Assembly: GCA_017893485.1 (NCBI GenBank)
Contig: CM030368.1
Coordinates: forward strand, 114,985,720-115,049,719
DNA: 64,000 nt
Direction of reading: 5' to 3'
Origin: Hemerocallis citrina
Lineage: Eukaryota; Streptophyta; Magnoliopsida; Asparagales; Asphodelaceae
Shown one piece after another: positions 46,168 to 56,100 of the stretch (positions are counted from its first letter, which is position 1; every line of letters begins with the position of its first letter). A model generated the notes under the pieces. That model was not told the DNA's origin, did no database searches, and saw only the letters and a program-made list of their open reading frames with translations. Made by a program: the position numbers and the translations under genes.

Positions 46168-46540
46168 TGATATGGCTAAAAATGGGGTTAAATCGGAACC
46201 GTCCAAACTTGGCGCGAATCTCAAAGCCCATAGATAAAAGGGTAATTTTACCCACGAACGGGTCTGAAGTGGGCACTGGGTCTTCACTCCAAAAGCCCAA
46301 TGACCCGCAAACGGACCCATCTCGACTGGGTGCGGGTTTCAACCGGCAACAAACCCAGTCCAATAGGATAGAATTAAGCTTTTTGATTAATCCTAATCAA
46401 CGGCCCTGATTCATATCTATCCTTTCACTGGGAATTAGGGATCACATTCCTTATCTGATCACAGGGATTACATTCCTAATCTGATCCCTAAGGCGACTAT
46501 AAATACCCCCCCCCCCCATCCACCACCATTAAGAGGTAAC
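46168..46540 (+). mobile_element. 5' LTR of Tat element C, first part
   Basis: Starts TGATATGGC directly after the F LTR. It has TATAAATA at 46498-46505 followed by a 12-base C run (46506-46517), and is interrupted by element E after GTAAC. With its second part (52890-53120) the LTR is roughly 600 bp, far shorter than the Tekay LTRs. Confidence 0.8.
46498..46505 (+). promoter_or_regulatory. TATA box of element C
   Basis: TATAAATA, about 35 bp before the insertion point of element E, which therefore lies at the expected transcription start. Confidence 0.65.
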
Positions 46541-48143
46541 TGTTGTGAAATCTAGTTACCTAAATAAATAGATAAAACTAGACACAAATTATAAAAACCT
46601 TGCAAGTGCACGAATCGTTTGAAGAAGCGTAGCGGCAAGCAAGGGTCGATCCCACAGAGATTGTAGAAATTAACTTACTAATCAATAAAACCTAAGAAAA
46701 TACCAATCATAGAGTTTTGTTCTAAAAGTCTAAAAGAAATGAAAAGATTAAAACTAAATTAAGAAGTGTCACGATTTGAGTCACTAATATCTATTTAAGT
46801 AGTTGGGCATTGATTTCCACCTATAGTCAGTAATGCGAAGTTATCCACTACTCTTGTTACTCATGTTTGTTCCCTTCAAGGGCATGGTATCTACTCCTTA
46901 AAGTACTGTTTCCCTAAGCCAAGAATTAGGCATGGTATCTACTCTAATTCGTTTCTTTCATCAAGTGCTTAGCATGGTATCTACTAAGTTGTACTTGAAG
47001 AAAACATAAGATCAGTGGAAACGAACAAACACTCAAGGTTCTAGAAATTGGTATCAGATCTAGATCCCTTAAGTTGATTAAACCAAGAACCCCTAGAGAT
47101 TCCCTTGTTACAAATTATGAACACGAGATACGGGTCGTCTCAATATGCTCATATAACAGATTCAGATTTATAATATACAAACTTATAATCCTAGGTTCGG
47201 ATCAGTCGACTGGCTGTCACTTCAGTCGACTGCAGTCTACTGGCTGTCACTTCAGTCGACTGCCCTAGGTTTCTGAACTATTTTGATTACTATAAATCTA
47301 TTCCAATACTCTCAGATTTAATTAATAAGCAATAAAGTAGCACTTAGAAAAATATAAGCATCACATGACTACGGTTTCAATCTACCCAACTATTAAATTA
47401 GTTGCACATAATACAACCTTTATTGATTAATATAATAGAATTCATGACTACAATGAAAATAAAGAGAAGAATAGAAGAACACTGATTTGTATGATATTGA
47501 TCTTGAGCCCAATCAGCAATCGTCTTCCTTCTTTGATGCTAGCTATTGATGGCCTTTCTTGGTCGGTCCAGCCGTCTTTAGATATTCCGAGCATCCTGCA
47601 TCCCCTGCATCTTGGTTGGTATTTATAGAACACGGCTAGAGATTTAGGGTTTTTACCCTTTTGCATAAACGCCCTCTTCTTTTATTTATTTCTTTCCTTA
47701 TCTGATTGGCGATATATATATCTTTCTCTTTTCTTCTTTCTTTCCGTATCTGCTTTGATTTGTATTTGGATTTGGATGAATCTTTAATTATCTTATCTGT
47801 TGACTCTACCGCCGATCAGTCGACTGGTGTTGGATATAAGTCGACTGTGTCGAGACTTCAGTGGGTTCATGATTCATCAGCCCAGTCGACTGTTGTTGGA
47901 AGAGTCGACTGTGCCGAGCAGCTTCAGCTTCTCTGTTCAGTCGCCTGTTGGCATACTCAGTCGACTGATCACTTCAGTTTCCTGTGTATCATCCTTAAAA
48001 TCCTGAATTTGCTTCGTTTCGCACTTTTATGCTGTTTCCTGTGGAAAAGAGAAAAGGAGAGTAAAATACCATATATAAAGCATTTAAATGTCTAATTGCA
48101 CTAAAGTTATTGCTCTAAAATGTGAATAATATTGTGTTCATCA
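46541..48143 (-). mobile_element. 3' LTR of element E (left)
   Basis: 1603 bp, same length as the right LTR. It holds AGTCGACT groups at 47205-47260 and 47819-47965. Repeated GGCATGGTATCTACT words lie near 46883-46985. On the minus strand the LTR starts at 48143. Confidence 0.95.
47205..47965. promoter_or_regulatory. AGTCGACT pairs in the left LTR of E
   Basis: GTCGAC cores at 47205/47225, [47235 GTCTAC]/47255, 47819/47840, 47885/47904 and [47940 GTCGCC]/47960: five pairs with spacings 20, 20, 21, 19 and 20. Three members are intact on both sides; two pairs have one degenerate member, still at the same spacing. Confidence 0.8.
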
Positions 48144-49192
48144 AATACCCCCAAACTTAGATTTTGCTTGTCCTCAAGCAAAGAGTGAATTTATGAACAA
48201 GGGAATAATAATAATAGACTCAACTATCAGACTAAGAATTCTCATGAGCATCAAAGTAAAAAGTATAAACAATTTCAGATGAAGTAAAACTAAGCATACC
48301 CACTTTCTCCAGTGCAATTGTTTAGTCATAATCTCCAAACCCAATCATATTTGTCATGCCATTAATGTAGTTATAGTATGCGATTACTCAATCTGTGATT
48401 GTTCCTTTCCTCTACTACAAAACGAGTAGCAAACTAGAGCTTTTTTTTTTTTTTTTTTAATAGTTGCTTCTCTAAAGTTGTCACTTGCCTTTTGACGCGA
48501 ATGCAAAACATTGTGATGTATTCACCCGGTTACTCAACAAGTCACAAACTTCAAAGTGCTTTGCATACTCATATTTCAAGTTGCCGTTTGACGTAAAGGT
48601 AAACATTGGTGATGAATACCCCTAGTTACTAAGCACTCAAAACATTGGAGTAGATTGACTTTATTCGAATATATATATTTATATATATATATTTTTTATC
48701 ACTCTATTTACTTAAACTCAATTTAGGACTAGATCTAAAGGAATAATCACCAGAAAAAGGTATCACATTTGTTTATTATGTATAATCGCATGACTTATAT
48801 AACTTTGTAGGGAACTATGAAACTCAACAATCCTAAAGTAAATAAGTATCCTTCTTCTTACTTTATAAGAAATTGTTTATCCTAAAAAAAAAATTCAAAA
48901 GACTCTATATAACTAAATACCCCTAATACCCCCAAACTTAGATGGAACATTGTCCTCAATGTTTGCACAAAAATTTAAAATAAATAAATAGGCATGTGTT
49001 ACCATCTAGTAAGGAGAGTAAAAATAACTAAAGGAAAATAATAATGATTAACTGAAAGAAAATAAAGGGAAAGTGTAAATACTCCCCTGAAAAATTGGGT
49101 TGCCTCCCAATAAGCGCTATGTTTCTTGTCTTCAGCTAGACTTGATGAGTTGTGCCATGTATTGAATGACTCGCGGCTCACAACTCATCTTA
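48144..49192 (-). other. 3' noncoding part of E with two PPT copies
   Basis: On the minus strand, TAAGTTTGGGGGTATT abuts the 3' LTR (48144-48160). The same tract occurs again at 48925-48942, about 780 bp away. AGCGCTTATTGGGAGGCAAC (minus strand, near 49099-49118) is a block common in Athila/Tat elements. A T run (about 18) lies near 48441. No gene. Confidence 0.75.
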
Positions 49193-49753
49193 TTATAAGG
49201 TTTCCCACTCTGCCCATTCACCTTGAACGTTTGATTTTTTCGTCAACGCTCTATGTGGGGAAACCTCTGCAACAATGTCTGGACCGTAGCATCTTGACAT
49301 AAGCTTGTCTGCAAGGGTCCACCTTAGTGCACCTTTGTGATTTTGCAAGACTCCCTGCAGCCTTTCTTCTTCGTTCATCCTGAAATTTGCAGCAACCGTC
49401 ACAGGTAATGTCTGCTTGTCCCCCAAATATTCCTGTATTAGCTTCAAATGGTCATGTGGTGACCGCAGCTCCACTGCTGGTGTCCAGGTAACAGTCGACT
49501 TGTGTTGTTCATCAGTCGCCTTGTCGTGTTCATCAGTCGACTTGTCATGATCACCAGTCGACTTATCCTGGAAAACACAAGTGTTATCAGATACCAATTT
49601 TTCAAATGCAAGTGCAAGCTTACCTGGATATGACGTTGGAGTTTCACTGTGATGTACTGTCTCTGCAATCCTCCAGGCATCGTATTCCATTTCAACTTGC
49701 GATAGTAGTGGAGGGTGTGTAATTGTTGCTTGTACTGGAACAACACTATTTTC
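49193..49753 (-). pseudogene. pol linker remnant of E (region before RT)
   Basis: In the same frame as gag, separated by a single TAG at 49754-49756. Contains YPGKLALAFEKLVSDNT, a repeated acidic/basic segment (DKSTGDH, DKSTDEH, DKATDEQ), then ELRSPHDHLKLIQEYLGDKQ and ERLQGVLQNHKGALRWTLAD. That order is the Athila-type segment preceding RT (ELxxLPxHLKY...LGxxxTLPV...GWTLAD). Protease and everything from RT onward are absent. The repeat is encoded by 21-bp units carrying the AGTCGACT motif. Confidence 0.78.
49494..49562. repeat. 21-bp AGTCGACT repeats inside E coding sequence
   Basis: Cores at 49494, [49515 GTCGCC], 49536 and 49557, exactly 21 bp apart, so seven codons per unit (K-S-T-D-E-H-D). 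The reading frame is preserved. Confidence 0.85.
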
Positions 49754-51091
49754 CTAAAATGTTTGGTCACAAATTTCCTGAACCACATCAACATTATAAC
49801 ATTCATGATCATCGTGTGGAAATTGTGGTGCATCAAACATTGTAAACTCAATCTCTTCCTCTCGTGTTGTCCTTGATTGGAGCTGTTCTTGTCCTCTAGG
49901 GTTAGGTATGGTTTGTGATGGGAATTCTCCTGCCTTTCTTTCACTTAACTCCGTAGCAATTTGACCAATTTGAAATTCTAATTTTTGAATGGCCTGTCCT
50001 TGTTGATTGTTTGTTTGCTGTTGCTGTTGGAGTAATTGAAGAATGGTGGATTCGAAATCCAACTTCGTCTGTTCTTGTGCTGGCTTATCATACTCATTCC
50101 CACCTTGGAACTGCTGCGTATGCCCTGGTGCAAATTGATTGCCTTGATGGTTTTGCCACCCTGGGTCATACGTGTTTGAAAAAAAATTGTTCTGGGGCGG
50201 GTACATTTCCTGTTCTTCGTAGTTTGTGTGCTCCTGATCTGCGAAAGAAAACATGGGACATGAATTAGTTGTATGGTTAGATTGAAAACAATTTGCACAC
50301 ATTTCTTTTGGTTGGTTTTTTACGCCACCCAAAGTTGAATTCACAAGCATATCAATCTTTTTGTTTATGGTTTCCATTTCTAATTGCATGTTATTATTAT
50401 GAGAAATTTCGTGTACTCCCTGTTTTCTTGAGATGTTCCTCCTTGTTGAGAATTGTTGTGAGTTCTCGCTGAGTTCTTCAAATAGCTCTATGGCCTCCTC
50501 AGCACTCTTCCTCATCAACATTCCATTGCATGCTGAATCAACAATTGCTTTGTTAGTGTAATTTAAACCCTCATAAAATGATTGTACCTGATCATCCTTA
50601 GGTATGTTGTGCATAGGACACTTGAGAAGCTTATTTTTGAAGTCCTTCCATGCCTCGAAAAACAAATCGTCATCCTTTTGTTGGAAGAGTAGAATCTCCC
50701 TTTTTAGTTGTTTGGTTTTCTGGGCTGGAAAGAACTCTTTTAAGAATTTTGTCGCCAATTGCTCCCATGAATTAATTGATCCTGGTTCCAAAGAATTATA
50801 CCACAACTTAGCATTAAGTTTTAGAGAAAAAGGAAACAAGATTAACCTGATTTGTTCAGAGGTGAGCCCTTGGATGCTTTGTGTCCTGCAATGATCAAAT
50901 AAGTCTTGTAAATGTAGATGCGGATCTTCGTCTGTTCTACCAAAGAAGTGGGGCACCATGCTGAGTAATTGAGGTGATAGATACATATTCCCTGTGACTT
51001 TGGGTTGAAAAGCTATGCAAGAAGGGTTCTCAATATTCTTAGGAATGAATTTGTCTTGCATTGGTACTCGGTTTAAAAAATTTTCACCCAT
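49754..51091 (-). CDS. Athila-type gag of element E, uninterrupted
   Basis: 445 residues from the ATG at 51091. The open frame extends further upstream, but that part is Phe-rich leader translation and contains AGTCGACT sites, so MGENFLNRV is the better start. Capsid-type domain at about residues 40-220: PHFFGRTDEDPHLHLQDLF, RLILFPFSLKLNAKLWYNSL, SWEQLATKFLKEFFPA, CPMHNIPKDDQVQSFYEGLN, AEEAIELFEELSENSQQF. Then CANCFQSNHTTNSCP, a knuckle-like CX2CX4HX4C near residue 280, a Gln/Asn-rich stretch, and a Glu-rich C-terminus. No stop or frameshift. It ends in TAG, after which pol linker continues in frame, so the stop may be a mutated Gln codon. Gag would form the particle; enzymes must come from elsewhere. 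Confidence 0.9.
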   Translation of the reverse strand: MGENFLNRVPMQDKFIPKNIENPSCIAFQPKVTGNMYLSPQLLSMVPHFFGRTDEDPHLHLQDLFDHCRTQSIQGLTSEQIRLILFPFSLKLNAKLWYNSLEPGSINSWEQLATKFLKEFFPAQKTKQLKREILLFQQKDDDLFFEAWKDFKNKLLKCPMHNIPKDDQVQSFYEGLNYTNKAIVDSACNGMLMRKSAEEAIELFEELSENSQQFSTRRNISRKQGVHEISHNNNMQLEMETINKKIDMLVNSTLGGVKNQPKEMCANCFQSNHTTNSCPMFSFADQEHTNYEEQEMYPPQNNFFSNTYDPGWQNHQGNQFAPGHTQQFQGGNEYDKPAQEQTKLDFESTILQLLQQQQQTNNQQGQAIQKLEFQIGQIATELSERKAGEFPSQTIPNPRGQEQLQSRTTREEEIEFTMFDAPQFPHDDHECYNVDVVQEICDQTF

Positions 51092-51122
51092 TGTTGCTTT
51101 TGGAAACAAAATCCTCTGGACA

Positions 51123-51148
51123 GTCGACTGATCCTTGGGACAGTCGAC
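51123..51148. promoter_or_regulatory. AGTCGACT pair in the E leader
   Basis: CAGTCGACTG starting at 51121 and again at 51141, 20 bp apart, in the leader between PBS and gag start. Confidence 0.8.
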
Positions 51149-51262
51149 TGGTCTGCCTGTGCAGAATGTAACCTGAAAGAAAATGTTAGAAAAGAAAAAG
51201 AAGAAATAAAATAAAATAAAAAGAAAAAATTTTACTGATTTGTAAGTTAAAATACTAGACAA

Positions 51263-51280
51263 TCCCCGGCAACGGCGCCA
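51263..51280 (-). other. Primer binding site of E (tRNA-Asp type)
   Basis: Minus strand TGGCGCCGTTGCCGGGGA, six bases from the 5' LTR end, the PBS typical of Athila/Tat elements. Confidence 0.92.
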
Positions 51281-51286
51281 AAAACT

Positions 51287-52889
51287 TGTTGTGAAATTTA
51301 GTTACCTAAATAAATAGATAAAACTAGACACAAATTATAAAAACCTCGCAAGTGCACGAATCGTTTGAAGAAGCGTAGCGGCAAGCAAGGGTCGATCCCA
51401 TAGAGATTGTAGAAATTAACTTACTAATCAATAAAACCTAAGAAAATACCAATCATAGAGTTTTGTTCTAAAAGTCTAAAAGAAATGAAAAGATTAAAAC
51501 TAAATTAAGAAGTGTCACGATTTGAGTCACTAATATCTATTTAAGTAGTTGGGCATTGATTTCCACCTATAGTCAGTAATGCGAAGATATCCACTACTCT
51601 TGTTACTCATGTTTGTTCCCTTCAAGGGCATGGTATCTACTCCTTAAAGTACTGTTTCCCTAAGCCAAGAATTAGGCATGGTATCTACTCTAATTCGTTT
51701 CTTTCATCAAGTGCTTAGCATGGTATCTACTAAGTGGTACTTGAAGAAAACATAAGATCAGTGGAAACGAACAAACACTCAAGGTTCTAGAAATTGGTAT
51801 CAGATCTAGATCCCTTAAATTGATTAAACCAAGAACCCCTAGAGATTCCCTTGTTACAAATTATGAACACGAGATACGGGTCGTCTCAATATGCTCATAT
51901 AACAGATTCAGATTTATAATACACAAACTTATAATCCTAGGTTCGGATCAGTCGACTGGCTGTCACTTCAGTCGACTGCAGTCTACTGGCTATCACTTGA
52001 GTCGACTGCCCTAGGTTTCTGAACTAGTTTGATTACTATAAATCTATTCCAATACTCTCAGATTTAATCAATAAGCAATAAAGTAGCACTTAGAAAAATA
52101 TAAGCATCACATGACTACGGTTTCAATCTACCCAACTTTTAAATTAGTTGCACATAATACAACCTTTATTGATTAATATAATAGAATTCATGACTACAAT
52201 GAAAATAAAGAGAAGAATAGAAGAACACTGATTTGTATGATATTGATCTTGAGCCCAATCAGCAATCGTCTTCCTTCTTTGATGCTAGCTATTGATGGCC
52301 TTTCTTGGTCGGTCCAGCCGTCTTTAGATATTCCGAGCATCCTGCATCCCCTGCATCTTGGTTGGTATTTATAGAACACGGCTAGAGATTTAGGGTTTTT
52401 ACCCTTTTGCATAAACGCCCTCTTCTTTTATTTATTTCTTTCCTTATCTGATTGGCGATATATATATCTTTCTCTTTTCTTCTTTCTTTCCGTATCTGCT
52501 TTGATTTGTATTTGGATTTGGATGAATCTTTAATTATCTTATCTGTTGACTCTACCGCCGATCAGTCGACTGGTGTTGGATATAAGTCGACTGTGTCGAG
52601 ACTTCAGTGGGTTCATGATTCATCAGCCCAGTCGACTGTTGTTGGAAGAGTCGACTGTGCCGAGCAGCTTCAGCTTCTCTGTTCAGTCGCCTGTTGGCAT
52701 ACTCAGTCGACTGATCACTTCAGTTTCCTGTGTATCATCCTTAAAATCCTGAATTTGCTTCGTTTCGCACTTTTATGCTGTTTCCTGTGGAAAAGAGAAA
52801 AGGAGAGTAAAATACCATATATAGAGCATTTAAATGTCTAATTGCACTAAAGTTATTGCTCTAAAATGTGAATAATATTGTGTTCATCA
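51287..52889 (-). mobile_element. 5' LTR of element E (right)
   Basis: 1603 bp; the coding-strand LTR starts at 52889 and ends at 51287. Same AGTCGACT layout as the left LTR. Followed on the right by the GTAAC duplication. Confidence 0.95.
51951..52711. promoter_or_regulatory. AGTCGACT pairs in the right LTR of E
   Basis: Cores at 51951/51971, [51981 GTCTAC]/52001, 52565/52586, 52631/52650 and [52686 GTCGCC]/52706; spacings 20, 20, 21, 19, 20, as in the left LTR. Confidence 0.8.
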
Positions 52890-53120
52890 GTAACCAATCT
52901 TTTGCCAATTTACGCTCTTTCATAATCTTTCCTGGTTACTGACTTGAGCGTGAGAGGGTGCGTCACCGGGATCAACCCCGGTGTTTCGCACTTTTTGTAG
53001 GTGAACGGCAGGTGTTAACGGTCAAACTCCGGAGAGAAGATTCCAGGTTTTTGCTATTCAGTTTTCCTAAGAATCCACAAATACTATCTGTTTGTCCCCA
53101 CACCAGATTTAGCGGTAACA
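52890..53120 (+). mobile_element. 5' LTR of element C, second part
   Basis: Resumes with GTAACCAATC after E and ends TTTAGCGGTAACA at 53120, followed by the PBS. Contains CACCGGGATCAACCCCGGTG (52964-52983), an inverted repeat near the 3' end of the LTR. Confidence 0.8.
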
Positions 53121-53141
53121 GATCGGCGCCGTCTGTGGGAA
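53121..53141 (+). other. Primer binding site of element C
   Basis: CGGCGCCGTCTGTGGGAA follows the LTR end by three bases, the GGCGCCGTCTGTGGGA form found in many Tat-lineage elements. Confidence 0.8.
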
Positions 53142-56100
53142 GCGTGAATAGCCGCCCTTCCTCTTCCCGTCAGGTCCGACCTACCCAGCCAAGCCTCCTC
53201 GAAGGCTGAGATCCCGAGGGTCCAACCGCAGACCCACTCCCCCTCAACCACAACAGGAGGTCCCTCTCCAAACAGTCCAGCCACAGGGACTTCCTCTCCA
53301 ACAAGACCAAGCCCCGCAGCAGGACCAACTCCCCCCTCAGAATCTTCAACCCCCTCGTGGTCAAACCAGTTCCCAGAATGCCGGTCCGAGGCAACCTCTC
53401 CAGCATGATCACGTCTCCGTGCACAACCCCTTAACTGATTCCATGGCATCTCACAACCCCCGGGCCTCTGATGACCTCCGCAACACCCTTAACAATCGAC
53501 ATAAGGAAGAGGATCTTCACCGCCATTTGGATGAAAGGCGGACCCGAGAGGGAGTCTCCCGCCAACAACGTCCAAATGAGCGATCTCCTCATCGTCGGGA
53601 ACGTAGGAGGTCCCCGCCTCTCTGAAGATGGAGAAAGTCCCCTGAGCACTATAGGAGAAGGCCTCGCTCACCGAGGAATGATAATGCTCCTATCACCCGA
53701 GCCGAATTCCAGCAATTCCAAGCAACCATTTTGCAAGCCCTCCATAACCGACCCAACAATAACGATGCTTGAATGGTCCCCACTCCTCCTCCGATCCAAA
53801 GTCCCCGCCGATGTTCCCTGACTCCTCCAGCTCCTAGCAACCCCCTGCACATTCCTAGTCCTCGCCATTCTCGGGGCTACCGACGTCGTAGCCCCCGCTC
53901 TCCCTCGTAAGAAGATGAGTCCAGAGGATCATTTGAATACCTTCGAAGGTATGACACTGTCTACCGTCATCTCTACGAGATGGAGAGGCGCTTGGGTCAG
54001 CTAGACAGAGAAGAAGTGCTTAGAGGAAGGACCCTCCGTCCGAGCCGACCTCCTTTCTCTCGTACCATCATGGAGGCGCCCATTCCAATAGGCTTCAAGC
54101 TTCCACAGTTCGAGACCTATTCTGGGGAGTCCAACCCCGTGGACCACATCGAAAGCTTTAAGACCCTCATGCTAATCCACCAGGCTTTCGATGCTCTACT
54201 GTGCAAGACCTTCCCCGCTACTCTCAAGGGTCCAGCCCGGGAATGGTACTCTCTGCTCGCCCCATCCTCAATATTCTCCTTCGAGCAATTCGAGACCCTC
54301 TTCGTCACCCACTTTGTGAGTAGCCGCCGAACTGAGAAAACCAGCATTTCGCTACTGTACCTCAACCAGAAGAAGGGTGAGAAGTTAAGAGACTATATGA
54401 AAAGGTTCACCGCGGAAGCCAGGTTTATCGCTTCCCTTGACCAGTCGGTCGCTGCAGCAGCATTCCAATCAAACATCCTTTATTCCAGCCTCCGCTCCTC
54501 CCTTGCCAAGAAGCCCCCGTAGAACTTCTCCGATCTCCTTCTCCGAAGCGAAAAGTATATTCAGGCCGAGGAAGCTGAGCACCGCCCCAACTTTGAGGGG
54601 CCTTCCTCCGAGTCCAAGAGAAAGGGTACAGAAGCAGGAGCCAAGAAGCTACAGAAGGACAATGGCGGACAGCGCCAACCTCCCCCCAGATTCGAAAAGT
54701 TCACTCCTCTTAACGCCAACATTTCTACTATTCTCATGGAAGTCGAGACGGAAGGGGTGCTGCCCTCCGCCCCGAAAATGAACACTCCTGGCAAGAAGAG
54801 AGACAAAGAAAAATGGTGCCGCTATCAATGGGACCATGGCCACGACACTAATGATTGTAAGGCCCTGAAGAATGAGATAGAAGCCCTCATCCAGAGGGGA
54901 CAACTGGCTAAATTCGTGAGAAAGGACCGAACCGAACTTCCGCCTCCTCCTCGGGGGGCTAACAAGCGTACCGAACAACGCGAGGAGGCGCCCGAATTCG
55001 AAGAGGAGCGTGTCCTGCACCTCATTCATGGGGGCCCGATGGAGGGCTCTTCCAACTCCTCTCGAAAGGCGTTTATAAGAGAAGTTAATTTGGTTCGCGG
55101 CACACCTCCCCCTAAAGGCCTCAGAGTACCTGTCACATTCTCAGATGAAGACCTTGAGGGTGTCCAAACCCCCCATTGTGACGCACTTGTCATCAACCTC
55201 CATATGGAGAACTTTAAAGTAGAGAGGATCCTGGTGGACAATGGTAGCTCCGTTAACATCCTCTTCCTCGCCGCTTTCAAAGGTCTCAAACTGTCCCGGG
55301 ACAGACTTAAGCCCGCCGGCTACAAGCACCATGGGTTCACGGGAGTGCCAGTGACTGTTGAATGGGTGATCACCCTCGACGTAACCACTGGCAAAACTCC
55401 TACTACCCGAACAGAGCCAATGGACTTCATGGTCGTCGATGTCCCCGCTGCTTATAATGTGATACTGGGCCGACCTGGCCTAGCTGCCCTCGAAGCCGTC
55501 CCTTCCGCTTATCACCTCAAGATGAAGTTCCCCACCCGGGCAGGAGTAGGGGAAGTAAGAGGCAGTCAGGAAATGGCCCGCAAGTGCTACATGACCTCTA
55601 CCGAGGGCCCAGTCCTCTTCCTCGAAACTCTTGAAATCCCCCAAGATGGTGTCCGACCAACGTCCGAACCGGTGGATGAGCTAGAGGAGGTACTCTTCTC
55701 TGAGCAAGTTCAGAGCCGCAAGTTCTTTATCAGCATAACCCTCCCATCTGCCCTAAGCTCGGACATAGTCCAGTGCATTAGAAAGAATGGTGACCTCTTC
55801 ACATGGTCGGCTGCCGACATGCCAGGAATCTACGAAGAGCTCCTCGTCCACCACCTGAGTGTTACACCGGGGTCCAAACCGGTTCAACAGAAGAGGCACA
55901 AATTTACTCCCGAGCGCCAACAAGCTATAAAAGAAGAGGTGGACAAGCTCCTAAAGGCTCGGTTCATACAAGAGGTCAATTACCCCGAATGGCTCTCAAA
56001 TGTTGTCATGGTAAAGAAGGCCAACGGGACCTGGAGGATCTGCATCGACTTTACCGACCTAAACAAGGCATGCCCCAAAGATCCATTCCCTCTTCCAAGC

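Larger units (their letters stand above)
46541..52889 (-). mobile_element. Complete Athila-like gag-only element 'E'
   Basis: Two LTRs of 1603 bp each (46541-48143 and 51287-52889, TGTTGTGAAAT...GTGTTCATCA) flanked by GTAAC (46536-46540 and 52890-52894). Coding strand is minus: the PBS is next to the right LTR and the PPT next to the left. The interior (3143 bp) encodes gag and a short pol linker, without protease, RT, RNase H or integrase. I see about a dozen differences between the LTRs over 1603 bp, so insertion is recent. It is the youngest-looking element in the window. Confidence 0.95.

Noticed and set aside
51092..51262. Phe-rich N-terminal extension of E gag as a membrane signal
   Set aside because: It is the poly-A/T leader beside the PBS; Athila gag normally starts near the capsid domain.
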